This document shows, one piece after another, positions 8,055 through 17,773 of a DNA stretch of 64,000 bases. A model generated the notes under the pieces. That model made no database searches. It saw only the letters and a list, made by a program, of their open reading frames with translations, and was not told where the DNA came from. Source of the DNA: Cryptobacteroides sp934698975. GTDB lineage: Bacteria > Bacteroidota > Bacteroidia > Bacteroidales > UBA932. The position numbers were made by a program, and so were the translations under genes. Where the stretch lies: NCBI GenBank assembly GCA_934698975.1, contig CAKUVR010000009.1, positions 26,434 through 90,433 on the forward strand. The letters run 5' to 3'. Position 1 is the first letter of the stretch; the number at the start of each line of letters is the position of its first letter.

Positions 8055-10139
8055 CTAGAAGAACCTGGCTCTGTGATCCTTCACGTCAGCATCCGTCATC
8101 ATGACAGGAAGAATCATCTGAGTGGTATAGCTGTTGATTTGAGCCATGTTGTTTTTGGCGTCATCTTCTGTATAGAACGCGCCAGTGTCGCGTGAATTAA
8201 CCTTGAAAATATAGGTTCCGATTGTTCCTGCGACAGGACCACAGATTTTTCCTTCCGGAGCCACAGATGCGGCGCCGATGAACTTAGGATCCAGACCCTG
8301 ACCATTCATGGATGCGAACCTTACGTCCACGCCTGAACTTACTGATGAATGAAGAGTGTCAGCGATGGCCTGAAGGTCATTGATGCCCTGAATCTTCTGA
8401 GCGATGTCAGCAGCGGCCTTCTCGGCGGCCTTCTCAGCAAATAGCTGCTGGCGGATAGCATCCTTGACCTCGTCAAGCTTAGCTATACCTTCCTTGTGGA
8501 TTCCGGTGACTGTGGCCACGAAGAGATAGTTGTTGTTGACGGTGATGATCTCGGAAACCTTGCCGACCTTGTTGTCGAACACCCATCTTGTGACCTCCTT
8601 AGCCTGTGAGATGGAACCGTAGGTTGAAGTGGCTTCAGTGACCCTGAGATTATGTGAGTAAACACCCATTGAATCAACGGCAGCCTTGTAGTTGTTATAC
8701 TTACCGGCAGCGATCTTTGAGAAATTGCTAGCCTTGGCGTAGTAGCTGTTGAATGTCTCGCCGCTTGCGAGAGAAGTCTTCTCAAGAATGGCTACCTGCT
8801 TCTTTGCGACAGGGGTTGTTCTCTTTGAAACCTCTACGATGTGTGTACCATACTGTGTCTTAACGATGTAAGGCTTGCCAACCTGAGCTGTGAGCACGGA
8901 CTCGAATCCTGGGAACATATAAGTCTGTGTAAGCCAACCGATATTACCCTGCTCACCATCAGCGGCGTTTCCGGTGTCAGCTGAATATGAAGCAGCGACA
9001 TTCGAGAAGTTCTCACCTTTTGCAAGCACATTAAGAAGGCTGTCAGCCTTGCTCTCAGAGCCACCCTGAAGAAGAATGTGCTTAACATAGACTGAGTCAG
9101 GAATCTGGGCGGTGGCCATGATTCTGGCGGCATAGAACACATTGTTGTCTGAGACAATCTGAGAAGTTCCGTCAACGTTGTTGTCAACAAACTCGCTGAT
9201 TTCCTTGTTGACAGTTGAAAGCTCTCCGGTCTTGTACCAGTACTCACTGTAGTTCCTTTCAGAGTTTCTGGCCAGGAAAGACTTCATGTTTGTGGTCGTG
9301 GTGAATTCGTCATATACCTTGCCCATAGCATCGTTTGTGGCATTGATGTCAGACTCGGAAGGCTTTACCTCGAAGACCACATATTCAATGTCCCTTGAAG
9401 CGTTCTGCCTGAACATCTTCTTATGAGACTCGTAGTACTTTCTGATTTCCTCGCCGCTCACCTTGACCGTAGTGTCCATACCATAATTAGGAACCATCAC
9501 AAAATCAACATTGGAAGTATTGTTGTTCTCGGCAATGGCTCTTTTGAGCATCAGAGGATTCTGGATGTTGCTCTGGGTAAACAACGAATAATACTTTGCA
9601 TAGAACTGCTGGGTATATATCGTGTTCTGAAGGTAGTTCCAGTACTCTCTTACCTTACCGGTCTGATCCTGGGAAACAGCGTTGATGAGATTCTGCAACG
9701 CCTCCTTCGAAAAGTTGCCGTTCTCATCAGCGAACGCAGGATTTCTGGCAATCAAAGGGGATACCATGTCTCCGGCCAGAAGTTCCTTCATCTCTTCCTC
9801 ACCTACCTTGATTCCGGCAGCCTTGGCGTTCTTGATGAACAGATACTTGTCAAGAAGGCTGCGCCATGCTTCATTGCGGACCTGTTCCTGCTGCTGCTCG
9901 TTCTGAGCGGAAGAACCGGTCATCATCTCGTTGATGGACGTGAATTTATCTACATCCTGCAAGAAATCCTGATAAGAAACAGTCTTACCATTGATTGTTC
10001 CCACATCGTTTCTTGAAGACATCGCGTTGAACGCCGTCTCCAAGGTCTGAGGGTCGATAATGAATGACAAAAGGGCCAAGGCAATGATGATTGACACTGC
10101 CATGCCGGCCTTTTCGCGAGTTTTTTGAAGAATCGCCAT
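8055..10139 (-). CDS. ppiD: Peptidylprolyl isomerase, PpiD/SurA type, membrane-anchored
   Basis: A 694-residue periplasmic folding factor. One transmembrane helix near residues 12-30 (GMAVSIIIALALLSFII) anchors it in the inner membrane. It is followed by a SurA_N-like helical chaperone domain with the typical INGKTVSYQDF start, and a parvulin (PpiC) domain at about residues 345-440 (VYVKHILLQ to TQYGTHIVEVSKRT). The C-terminal third is a further helical and beta region as in other Bacteroidota PpiD proteins. It probably assists folding of exported and outer-membrane proteins. It ends the run mfd-coaX-barrel-TPR-lptC-ppiD. A TATTTTTG element 25 bases upstream suggests it can also be transcribed on its own. 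Confidence 0.93.
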   Translation of the reverse strand: MAILQKTREKAGMAVSIIIALALLSFIIDPQTLETAFNAMSSRNDVGTINGKTVSYQDFLQDVDKFTSINEMMTGSSAQNEQQQEQVRNEAWRSLLDKYLFIKNAKAAGIKVGEEEMKELLAGDMVSPLIARNPAFADENGNFSKEALQNLINAVSQDQTGKVREYWNYLQNTIYTQQFYAKYYSLFTQSNIQNPLMLKRAIAENNNTSNVDFVMVPNYGMDTTVKVSGEEIRKYYESHKKMFRQNASRDIEYVVFEVKPSESDINATNDAMGKVYDEFTTTTNMKSFLARNSERNYSEYWYKTGELSTVNKEISEFVDNNVDGTSQIVSDNNVFYAARIMATAQIPDSVYVKHILLQGGSESKADSLLNVLAKGENFSNVAASYSADTGNAADGEQGNIGWLTQTYMFPGFESVLTAQVGKPYIVKTQYGTHIVEVSKRTTPVAKKQVAILEKTSLASGETFNSYYAKASNFSKIAAGKYNNYKAAVDSMGVYSHNLRVTEATSTYGSISQAKEVTRWVFDNKVGKVSEIITVNNNYLFVATVTGIHKEGIAKLDEVKDAIRQQLFAEKAAEKAAADIAQKIQGINDLQAIADTLHSSVSSGVDVRFASMNGQGLDPKFIGAASVAPEGKICGPVAGTIGTYIFKVNSRDTGAFYTEDDAKNNMAQINSYTTQMILPVMMTDADVKDHRARFF

Positions 10140-10163
10140 TGTGTATTACGTTTTTATAATTTC

Positions 10164-10171
10164 CAAAAATA
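10164..10171 (-). promoter_or_regulatory. -7 element TATTTTTG for ppiD
   Basis: The minus-strand octamer fits TAnnTTTG and lies 25 bases from the ppiD ATG, in the 74-bp gap after lptC. No clear TTTG box at 19 bp. Confidence 0.4.
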
Positions 10172-10213
10172 GGTATTGGGGTGCGAAGATAGTGATTTTA
10201 ATTCAATTAACCA

Positions 10214-10843
10214 TTATTTTTTGAGCAAAGGCCCTATAAAGTTTACAGAATCAATGATAACCTTCGTCGAATCCTGCACGACAACCACATCACTGTTGAA
10301 AGCCTTGAATATCCTGACATTCCTCGCCATCTCATCCGATCTCATGCCGAATCCTTGCAGGAATCCGTCGTTGGAGAACATCCTGACATAGCAATCTGTG
10401 TATATTTCCTCGTTGGCCTGATCCCAGTAAAGAGTGTCCGTCTCCAAGGTCTGCTGGTTTATCACATTCTGAACCACCACATTACCGAAAGCGGACCAAT
10501 ATTCCTCATCGGTTTTCTTGCTTTTGAAATGCTTGGCGTTATCGGAATGCAGAACTGTCTCAAGCATATCCCCGTCCGTGTAGGCAAAAGCATGAAGCCC
10601 TTTAGGAAAGAGCTCGTAGGAACAAGTGTCGTTCTCGTACCTTTCCATGACATCAGCCTCGGCTCTCATCTGGATGCCGCCGTTCTTGGTCTGGACCACA
10701 AACATACTGTCAACCGTCTGAACCGGAGTCTCGGCAAGATTCAAACGCTCGGCCTCCGACAGTTTTCCCTTGCAGGAAAATACGATGAAAGCAACCGCCG
10801 AAGCGGTTGCAATCATCATAAGACTATGTGTGTTCCGTTTCAA
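10214..10843 (-). CDS. lptC: LPS export protein LptC (lipoprotein form)
   Basis: A 209-residue LptC-family protein, the periplasmic bridge component that passes lipopolysaccharide from the LptBFG transporter to LptA. The body reads as repeated beta strands (GGIQMRAEADVMERY, GNVVVQNVINQQTLETDTLYW), the usual LptC/LptA jelly-roll pattern. The start is a TTG at 10843: it gives MKRNTHSLMMIATASAVAF with two positive charges and a lipobox ending FSC at residue 24, whereas the first ATG (10819) would lose the charged n-region. It sits 8 bases after the TPR gene, so the two are co-transcribed. E. coli LptC has a membrane helix instead of a lipid anchor; a lipoprotein form is common in Bacteroidota. 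Confidence 0.85.
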   Translation of the reverse strand: MKRNTHSLMMIATASAVAFIVFSCKGKLSEAERLNLAETPVQTVDSMFVVQTKNGGIQMRAEADVMERYENDTCSYELFPKGLHAFAYTDGDMLETVLHSDNAKHFKSKKTDEEYWSAFGNVVVQNVINQQTLETDTLYWDQANEEIYTDCYVRMFSNDGFLQGFGMRSDEMARNVRIFKAFNSDVVVVQDSTKVIIDSVNFIGPLLKK

Positions 10844-10851
10844 TTCCTGAA

Positions 10852-12162
10852 CTACTTCTGTGTCCTTACAGTTGTGGTCGCGCGCATTCCACCACAGTTG
10901 ACCTGATAGGTGTCACCAGCGTTGAAACCATACATGAAAGCATCAGCGGCCACCGGGTAATATACACTGTAGGCCGAAATAAGTTTGTTGCAGTCATCAG
11001 TAAGGGAAGCGTCAGCCGCCTTGGCCTTCTGGAGATAATCAATGGCAACCCAATATTTAGCCCTGCTCTCAACCTCATTTCCACCACAACGGAGTGATCC
11101 CCAGATAGTAGCGATGAGGTAATATGCTTTACCCTGATGATCAGGTTTGAGATCAGCCGCCTTCTTGGCATAATCCAACGCTTTCGCGTTGTTGTTATTC
11201 TTCAAGCAATATGTGGCAAGTTCTATAAGGTAGTCAGCTTTCACAGGATCATCATCCGGACAAAGCGAGACAGCCTCCTCGAAATACTTGATGGCGACAT
11301 CAGACTCATCCTTGGCTGAATGGAGTTTGTAAAGATAGTAGGCGGATGATGCTGAAGGCTCGTTCTTGTGCATTTTTGTCACAGCATTGAGGAACAGGTC
11401 ATTGTTCTGGCAACCTTCGGTTGAACCGAGCATCTTGACGATGTTGGTCACGAGATCCATATTCTCAGGATCAGCCTCATAGCGCGGAGTGAAAAGAGCG
11501 ATGAGGTTGTCGCAGCTGGCCACCTGACTTGTGATGAAGAGCCCTTCGATGTCAGACCTGATTTTAGCGTTTTCCTCTGCATTGCCGGCCTTGTCAAGGA
11601 GGGCGATGGCGTTCTGGTAGGTGTTGATGACATCCTCAGCTCCGATAGCGGACTTCTTGTAAAGTTCGATCGCAGCATTGAGATCAAGAAGAAGAAGACT
11701 TGGCCTGACGTTCTCCTGATTAATCTCGATGATCTTGTTCAGTTGCTCGTAAACTACCTGAGGATCCTTGAAATATTGGGTAATGTACTGACCTTTTGAG
11801 TTGTAGGCCGCCACGGCGTACTTAGGATAGTATTCAGCCCTGAGATCGTTAAGTGTAAGGACAGTGTCGATCATCGCAGCGCGAGTCTGGGCATCCTTAG
11901 TCTTGACTATTTCCTTACCCATGAGGGTCATACCATTAAGAAGCATGTTCTGGCTTGCAGTAGGAGGGCAGAGTTTGAAGGCCTTTCTCCAGTTAGGAAG
12001 AGCCTCTGTGTAGTTCTTCTGCTTGTAATATTCCTGATAATAAGACAGATACTTGATGCATTCAGCGCTGTCTGCGCCATACTTTCCTTGGGCTGAAACC
12101 TTCGTTCCGAAAGTGGCAGCCGCCAAAGTCAGCAGTACTAGTGTAATCCTTTTCATGGTCAT
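10852..12162 (-). CDS. Exported tetratricopeptide-repeat protein
   Basis: A 436-residue protein with a signal peptide (MKRITLVLLTLAAATFGTKVSA, from the ATG at 12156 or 12162) and TPR-like helical pairs along its length. Clear TPR units are YYQEYYKQKNYTEALPNWRK near residue 45 and the block with NNNNAKALDYAKKAADLKP near residue 335. It is probably a periplasmic scaffold in envelope assembly. The same neighbours (coaX, barrel protein, TPR, lptC, ppiD) occur together in Bacteroides genomes as I recall them, which supports an envelope role. Exact function unknown. Confidence 0.8.
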   Translation of the reverse strand: MTMKRITLVLLTLAAATFGTKVSAQGKYGADSAECIKYLSYYQEYYKQKNYTEALPNWRKAFKLCPPTASQNMLLNGMTLMGKEIVKTKDAQTRAAMIDTVLTLNDLRAEYYPKYAVAAYNSKGQYITQYFKDPQVVYEQLNKIIEINQENVRPSLLLLDLNAAIELYKKSAIGAEDVINTYQNAIALLDKAGNAEENAKIRSDIEGLFITSQVASCDNLIALFTPRYEADPENMDLVTNIVKMLGSTEGCQNNDLFLNAVTKMHKNEPSASSAYYLYKLHSAKDESDVAIKYFEEAVSLCPDDDPVKADYLIELATYCLKNNNNAKALDYAKKAADLKPDHQGKAYYLIATIWGSLRCGGNEVESRAKYWVAIDYLQKAKAADASLTDDCNKLISAYSVYYPVAADAFMYGFNAGDTYQVNCGGMRATTTVRTQK

Positions 12163-12184
12163 TTATTTTATATTCTTATATTCA

Positions 12185-13510
12185 TTAATTATACCTTGGT
12201 TTGATGAACCAGATGTCGAATATGTTGATTCCTATGTTGAAATTGACATATCTTTCCCTGACCAGATTTCCTGTAAGCGCCCCTCTCTGTCCGAAATCAA
12301 CCCCAAGCGTCAGACCGTTGCTCCAGCTGAACACAGGAAGGGTGGCTCCCAACGTGACACCTACAGCATTGATTGTCTTACCGTCCAGCTTGCAATAAGC
12401 CTGATCCCAGTAGGCTCCGGCGCGGTAGGTAACCCTCTTGCGATAGTAACGGATATCATTTCTGTTCGGCACTATGGAGAAACCGGCTCTAACGGACTGA
12501 GCGGTCGACGCGCTGAACACAGCGTTGCCAACACTTGCGAATCCCGGAACCTTGCTCATTCCGCTGGAACTCCAGTCGGAACGGATGTAATTGATCTCGG
12601 CTGTCCACTTGTCACCACCTTTCAAGGCTATTCCGAATCCCATCTCACCGGCAAGTTTCACCTGCCCTCTGCCTAAAGTGTCCACATAGCTTCTAGGCGA
12701 AGGGGTGGAGTCATTTATCGATGATATTGATTGAATCTCAAACCTTTCCACATTACCTCTTAGACTCGCGCCTAATTTATAGGTGGCGCCGATGACGGCA
12801 GAGACATTCTTTGAAATCCTTGTCTCGTACTGCACGCCAAGTTTTCCAGTGAAAGCGTTGAGATCCATGTTGAATCCGCTTGAAATACTCCTGTAAGTGG
12901 AGTTTCCCATGGCAAAATCATTCGTCTTGTGCAAGTTACCGAAATAATACTGGCCTTCCAGACCCACGGAAAGACCTTTGGTCACATCGATTCCGGCTCC
13001 TATGAAGACGTTGGTCAATCCTCCGTACCCTTGAACAGTGTTGTTGATGACACCCGTATTGGCTATGATGGAAGGGTCGGTCACCTTGGACGACATCTTA
13101 TACCCAAGGTCGCTGTACGGGGTCACACCGACATACATCGCAAGCGACTTGTACACAGGAAACGAGATGACAAAATCATAGAAATTGAAAGTGTTGTAGG
13201 ATGACTTCATGTCATGCTGGGCATAATACCTGTTGCCCTGAGCGATGCCGAAATCAGCCATAAACGACTTGTCCTCTCTGGCGGTGACAGCGGCAGGATT
13301 GAGGATATTAATATTCCTTTTGTCCCTTGTGGCTATGCCGACACCACCCATACTCTTGTTGTAGGCGGTGCCTTGCTTCGATATGTCACCTACTCCGAAC
13401 ATCGAATACGGAGTATAGGCATTATATGCGTCATTCTGAGCGCCAAGAGGGAGAACACAGAACGACATCACCACAAACAAAAGTATCTTATCAACCTTTC
13501 CTTTCAACAT
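12185..13510 (-). CDS. Outer-membrane beta-barrel protein (OmpP1/FadL-like)
   Basis: A 441-residue exported protein: signal peptide (KILLFVVMSFCVLPLGA), then NAYTPYSMFGVGD and a long series of alternating strands with aromatic girdles, ending in FIKPRYN. The N-terminal plug-like stretch (MGGVGIATRDKRNINILNPA) resembles FadL/OmpP1-type barrels, where an NPA motif is characteristic. It may take up hydrophobic compounds, or act in envelope biogenesis given its neighbours. Its ATG lies within the last 20 bases of coaX, so translation of the two is probably coupled; the TPR gene follows after 22 bases. Confidence 0.8.
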   Translation of the reverse strand: MLKGKVDKILLFVVMSFCVLPLGAQNDAYNAYTPYSMFGVGDISKQGTAYNKSMGGVGIATRDKRNINILNPAAVTAREDKSFMADFGIAQGNRYYAQHDMKSSYNTFNFYDFVISFPVYKSLAMYVGVTPYSDLGYKMSSKVTDPSIIANTGVINNTVQGYGGLTNVFIGAGIDVTKGLSVGLEGQYYFGNLHKTNDFAMGNSTYRSISSGFNMDLNAFTGKLGVQYETRISKNVSAVIGATYKLGASLRGNVERFEIQSISSINDSTPSPRSYVDTLGRGQVKLAGEMGFGIALKGGDKWTAEINYIRSDWSSSGMSKVPGFASVGNAVFSASTAQSVRAGFSIVPNRNDIRYYRKRVTYRAGAYWDQAYCKLDGKTINAVGVTLGATLPVFSWSNGLTLGVDFGQRGALTGNLVRERYVNFNIGINIFDIWFIKPRYN

Positions 13511-14222
13511 AATACTTGTCAGCGATTAAGGCTAACCCCATCAGTACAAGATTGCAGACTGCAAAGATGGAGTTTTTCATTCTTTTTGCAAAATATAAAG
13601 CGTCTCCTCCCGTAAAAACAATCATTTTTTCGGGAAATAAAGACAGGTATCCCTCTATTTCAAACATTATGCCTGACACGACCCCAGACTCTATGGAAGA
13701 CTCAAGCGAATTGCCTGTCTGTCTGACGGAAAGGGGAGTGCCTACCAATGGAAGGGTTCTTGAATATCTCGACAGAGACTTGAACCTCGTTCTGAAGCCA
13801 GGGGAGATGTTGCCTCCGACATATTCTCCATCAGGCTCGATGACATCTATAGTCAGCGTGGTGCCGAAATCGAACACTATGCTGCCCTTGCCCTTGAACA
13901 GATACCTCGCCGCTATCACCGAGGCTACCCTGTCAGGACTCAAGTAAGCCGGAAGGTCATATTCTCTGGCCACATCCGTGTGCTTTCTGTCCAGAACCAC
14001 CAGAATTCCGCATTTCGATCGGAGTTTTTCCTCTTCATCGCTTCCGATCTCTATAGTAGATGATATGACCATCACAGCCGGCTTTTCCTTCTCAACAAGC
14101 GAATCCACATAGTCGAACATCTTCTCGCCCTGATAACGAAAAGTCTTTCCGAGGGTGATTCCTTCGGACCATGCGGCTTTGAGGGCAGTGTTTCCTATTT
14201 CAACCAAAAGGTTCGGCATCAT
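13491..14222 (-). CDS. coaX: Type III pantothenate kinase
   Basis: A 243-residue cytoplasmic enzyme for the first step of coenzyme A synthesis, phosphorylating pantothenate with ATP. ASKHA-fold motifs are visible: N-terminal LVEIGNTALKAA (phosphate 1; canonical type III enzymes have D-x-G-N-T, here E-I-G-N-T), DFGTTLTIDVI (phosphate 2), GGNISPGFR for pantothenate binding, and FTGGDA near the C-terminus. The length is typical. The start could be either of two consecutive ATGs (14222 or 14219). It lies 32 bases downstream of mfd and overlaps the next gene by 20 bases. Confidence 0.93.
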   Translation of the reverse strand: MMPNLLVEIGNTALKAAWSEGITLGKTFRYQGEKMFDYVDSLVEKEKPAVMVISSTIEIGSDEEEKLRSKCGILVVLDRKHTDVAREYDLPAYLSPDRVASVIAARYLFKGKGSIVFDFGTTLTIDVIEPDGEYVGGNISPGFRTRFKSLSRYSRTLPLVGTPLSVRQTGNSLESSIESGVVSGIMFEIEGYLSLFPEKMIVFTGGDALYFAKRMKNSIFAVCNLVLMGLALIADKYYVERKG

Positions 14223-14254
14223 CTAAAACGGTCAAACTTTCAAAGATAGCAATT

Positions 14255-17200
14255 TTATTTCAATTTATTGAGAGTCTGAAGAGCTTTCGGCAAAGAATCT
14301 ATTCCGCGGCTGACAATCTTAAGCTTTCCCTCCGACTGCTTGAGGTTGAACAGCCGGTCATCGGCGTTGATGTTCTGTAATATTCCTGAAAAGACCTTTG
14401 ACTTGTAATAAGGAGACATCTGGTTGGCTATGAAGAACATGATCATCATTCCGTTCTTGATGATGATCTTCTCGAATCCCAGTTTTCCTCCAAGGTTCCT
14501 TATCTTCACAACATCAAAAAGGTTGTCAACCTCGGAAGGCATATCTCCGAAACGGTCCACGATCTGAGCCTTGATCCGGTCGATTTCCTTGTCGCTGGTC
14601 ATGCTGTCAAGCTGCTTGTATATTCTTATCTTCTCAGCTGTTATGTCGATGTATGAATCAGGGATCATTGCTGGCTGGTCAGTCTCGATCGTGCAGTCCT
14701 CGACAAAGGAATCGTCGGTGTGAGCCGTTGGCATTCCTGTCTCAACCCCTAGTTCTTCCATTGCCTCGGCAAGTATCTTCTGATAGGTCTCGTACCCCAT
14801 GTCGGTAATGAAGCCGCTTTGTTCGGCGCCGAGCAGGTTTCCGGCGCCACGAATGTCCAGATCCTGCATCGCAATGTTGAATCCGCTTCCGAGATCAGAA
14901 AACTCCTCTATGGCCTTGAGCCTTCTTCGCGCGTCATCCGTGATGGTGACAAGGGGAGGGACGATCAGATAGCAGAACGCCTTTCTGTCAGACCTCCCTA
15001 CACGGCCGCGGAGTTGATGCAGGTCGCTCAAACCGATGTTCTGCGCCTGGTTGATGATGATCGTGTTGGCGTTCGGGATGTCCAGACCGTTCTCGATGAT
15101 CGTGGTGCAAAGAAGCATATCGTAATCCCCACGTATGAAGTCCAACATCCTGTTTTCCAAATCTTTGGCCTCCATCTGGCCGTGAGCCACACAGATCTTC
15201 ATATCCGGAACCAAACGATGAAGGATCTCGTGAATTGACGGCAACTCCTCAACTTTGTTATGAATAAAGAACAACTGGCCGCCACGGTTCAGCTCATAAT
15301 TGATTATGCTCCTGATCTCATCCTTGTCGAACAGGATTATCTCAGTCTGGGTAGGAATCCTGTTGGGCGGGGGAGTGTTGATGATTGACAGATCCCTCGC
15401 TCCAAGCAACGAGAACTGCAAGGTACGGGGAATAGGCGTGGCGGTCAGAGTCAGTGTGTCAACAGACGCTTTGACCTGACGCAGTCTCTCTTTGGTCGAG
15501 ACACCGAACTTCTGCTCCTCGTCGATGATCAGAAGCCCCAGATCCTTGAAGTCAAACCCTTTTCCGAGCAGTTTGTGCGTACCTATGACTATGTCAAGCT
15601 GACCGTTTTTCAGCCTCTCCTTTATATCATTGATTTCCTTCGCAGTACGCAGTCTGCTGACATAATCGATGGTGCAAGGGAAATCTTTAAGCCGAGATGA
15701 GAAAGTGGTGTAGTGCTGGAGTGAAAGAATGGTGGTAGGCACAAGCACCGCCACCTGCTTACCATCGGTCACAGCCTTGAAAGCAGCCCTGATGGCTATC
15801 TCAGTCTTTCCGAAACCGACATCCCCGCAGACAAGCCTGTCCATAGGGCTGCTGTCCTCCATGTCTTTCTTCACAGCCTTGTTGGCCGATTCTTGATCGG
15901 GAGTGTCCTCGTACATGAACGAAGACTCAAGCTCTTCCTGAAGGTAACCGTCGGGGGAGTAGGCGAATCCCCGTGTGGTCTTTCGCTTGGCGTAAAGTTG
16001 GATCAAATCCTTCGCTATGTCCTTGATCTTGGACTTGGCGCTGAGTTTGAGGTTCTGCCAAGTCTTTGATCCTAATTTGTTTATCTTAGGAGGAATACCA
16101 TCCTTCGAGCGGAAGCGTGAAATCTTGTTGAGAGAATGCACGGACACAAACACCACATCCCCGTCCTTGTACATCAGCTTCACGACCTCGTGCATCCTGC
16201 CCTTGTCATCCTTCATCCTGACAAGTCCGCCGAACACTCCCACACCATGGTCGATGTGAACCACGTAATCTCCTATATTAAAAGCAGTCAGATCATTAAG
16301 CGTCAACTGCTCGCTCTTCTCGACAGTTCTCCTTACGCTCACCCTGTGGAACCTGTCGAAAATCTCATGGTCGGAGTAGCAACATACCTTGTCTTCCTGA
16401 TCGATGAATCCGGAATGGATGTTCTTCCCCGCCACAAACTCAGGCACCAACCCGCTGTTCTCGATCAGAATAGATTTCAACCGCTCAATCTGAGAGTTTT
16501 TATCACTGAATATGAACACCTTGTACCCATGCTCCATATTCTGACGGATGTCTGCGGTAAGGAGTTCAAAGTTCTTGTTGAACACCGGCTGCGGAGTGAT
16601 GTTGAATGCAACAACATCATCAGGATCGATGCCAAGCGGAATCTCAAGAAACACCCTTCTGAACCTTTCCAGCTCATGAAAGAAACCTTTGTCCTTATAC
16701 ATATCAGACGAGTCCAGCCAAACGACCGTCCCTTCAGGAAACAGACTTGCCAGACTCACCCCTTCCGTCCCGGAAGTCTCTGAGGCAATGTCAGGGAATA
16801 TCTCGACCTCATTTTTCTCCTCGACAGAAAGCTGCGTGTTGCAGTCGAACACATGGATTTTCTCAACCTCATCCCCGAAGAAAGACACCCTGAAAGGGTG
16901 GTTGAAAGAATATGAGAATATGTCGATTATGGATCCTCTTATAGAATACTGCCCCGGAGCCGAAACAAAGTCAACCCTCTCAAACCCTTGAGCGGCAAGT
17001 ATGTCACGGATTGTGTCATGCGAGATTTCCTGCCCCTCCTTGATTTCCAGAATAGAGGATCTGATTTTGTCAGGAGCCGGAACAGATTCGTCCAAAGCCT
17101 CGGGATAAGTCACGATGAACAGCCTTGAGGTGTTGTCTGCATTGGACAGAATCTTGCCGACCGCAGAAGTTCTCTGAACTCCGAGAGAAGATTTGTAGTT

Positions 17201-17464
17201 GCTCCTTTCCACTCCTTTGCCGCTGTCCGGCAAGTAGAAAACGATGTCACCGTCGGTAAGGGCATAAAGATCCGAACTGCAATATTCAGCGCTCTCGCGG
17301 TCAGGAAGCACGATGACATTGGTGCCACTCGAAGCGACCTGAGATACAACGAACCATCTGGCCGAAAGGAATAGCCCCTTACAATAGATTTGATTCCCCG
17401 AGACGAGTCTCCCGGAGAGTTTTTCAGAGGATGCCGAACTTATCAACATAGGCGCCTGAATCAT
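14255..17464 (-). CDS. mfd: Transcription-repair coupling factor Mfd
   Basis: A 1069-residue SF2 translocase that removes RNA polymerase stalled at DNA lesions and recruits UvrA. Order of domains: a UvrB-like N-terminal part (residues about 1-330, with QGFERVDFVSAPGQYSIRGS), the RNA polymerase interaction domain (GDYVVHIDHGVGVFGG, about 395-460), and the helicase core with Walker A GDVGFGKTEIA near 543, DEEQ box near 646, TATPIPRTLQ and GRVGRSDRKAF. The C-terminal UvrA-masking domain follows. It is slightly shorter than E. coli Mfd (1148). The gene heads the minus-strand cluster running to ppiD, with 32 bases to coaX. Confidence 0.97.
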   Translation of the reverse strand: MIQAPMLISSASSEKLSGRLVSGNQIYCKGLFLSARWFVVSQVASSGTNVIVLPDRESAEYCSSDLYALTDGDIVFYLPDSGKGVERSNYKSSLGVQRTSAVGKILSNADNTSRLFIVTYPEALDESVPAPDKIRSSILEIKEGQEISHDTIRDILAAQGFERVDFVSAPGQYSIRGSIIDIFSYSFNHPFRVSFFGDEVEKIHVFDCNTQLSVEEKNEVEIFPDIASETSGTEGVSLASLFPEGTVVWLDSSDMYKDKGFFHELERFRRVFLEIPLGIDPDDVVAFNITPQPVFNKNFELLTADIRQNMEHGYKVFIFSDKNSQIERLKSILIENSGLVPEFVAGKNIHSGFIDQEDKVCCYSDHEIFDRFHRVSVRRTVEKSEQLTLNDLTAFNIGDYVVHIDHGVGVFGGLVRMKDDKGRMHEVVKLMYKDGDVVFVSVHSLNKISRFRSKDGIPPKINKLGSKTWQNLKLSAKSKIKDIAKDLIQLYAKRKTTRGFAYSPDGYLQEELESSFMYEDTPDQESANKAVKKDMEDSSPMDRLVCGDVGFGKTEIAIRAAFKAVTDGKQVAVLVPTTILSLQHYTTFSSRLKDFPCTIDYVSRLRTAKEINDIKERLKNGQLDIVIGTHKLLGKGFDFKDLGLLIIDEEQKFGVSTKERLRQVKASVDTLTLTATPIPRTLQFSLLGARDLSIINTPPPNRIPTQTEIILFDKDEIRSIINYELNRGGQLFFIHNKVEELPSIHEILHRLVPDMKICVAHGQMEAKDLENRMLDFIRGDYDMLLCTTIIENGLDIPNANTIIINQAQNIGLSDLHQLRGRVGRSDRKAFCYLIVPPLVTITDDARRRLKAIEEFSDLGSGFNIAMQDLDIRGAGNLLGAEQSGFITDMGYETYQKILAEAMEELGVETGMPTAHTDDSFVEDCTIETDQPAMIPDSYIDITAEKIRIYKQLDSMTSDKEIDRIKAQIVDRFGDMPSEVDNLFDVVKIRNLGGKLGFEKIIIKNGMMIMFFIANQMSPYYKSKVFSGILQNINADDRLFNLKQSEGKLKIVSRGIDSLPKALQTLNKLK

Positions 17465-17628
17465 GTTAAAAAGCTGTTGAAAACCCGGTGGAAAACGCTT
17501 TTCGGAAAGTTCATTACTTGGAACGGAGCACTTATCAACAATTCTTCAAAAGCTTTTCAATAGCGTAACCAACAACCACCCTTATTTATAACTATTTAAT
17601 ATTCAATAACAAAAATAAGTTATCAACA
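17440..17628 (+). promoter_or_regulatory. Three spaced TTATCAACA 9-mers in the mfd-ruvB gap
   Basis: Identical TTATCAACA words occur at 17440-17448, 17532-17540 and 17620-17628, same orientation, spaced 92 and 88 bases, with an AT-rich stretch (17580-17640) at the end. Each differs at one base from the DnaA box TTATCCACA. Whether DnaA binds is unknown. Apart from these and the ruvB promoter, 17465-17773 holds nothing I can name. Confidence 0.35.
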
Positions 17629-17720
17629 TATTAACAGCCTAATAAGAATCAAAAAGTCTGTATAAATATATTCCTTTATATTTATTGACCTTTGGTTTTG
17701 CGCCACGTCGTTGCAAGAAG

Positions 17721-17752
17721 TTGCTTTCTTCCGGCGGTTTTCACTATCTTTG
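17721..17752 (+). promoter_or_regulatory. ruvB promoter, TATCTTTG -7 element
   Basis: TATCTTTG at 17745-17752 fits TAnnTTTG; a TTGC at 17721-17724 sits 20 bp upstream as a weak -33 box. The ruvB ATG follows after 21 bases. Confidence 0.6.
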
Positions 17753-17773
17753 TACTGATTAAAACACTTTCTG

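Noticed and set aside
9423..10016. 197-codon plus-strand frame opposite ppiD
   Set aside because: Shadow frame without motif; ppiD is continuous through it.
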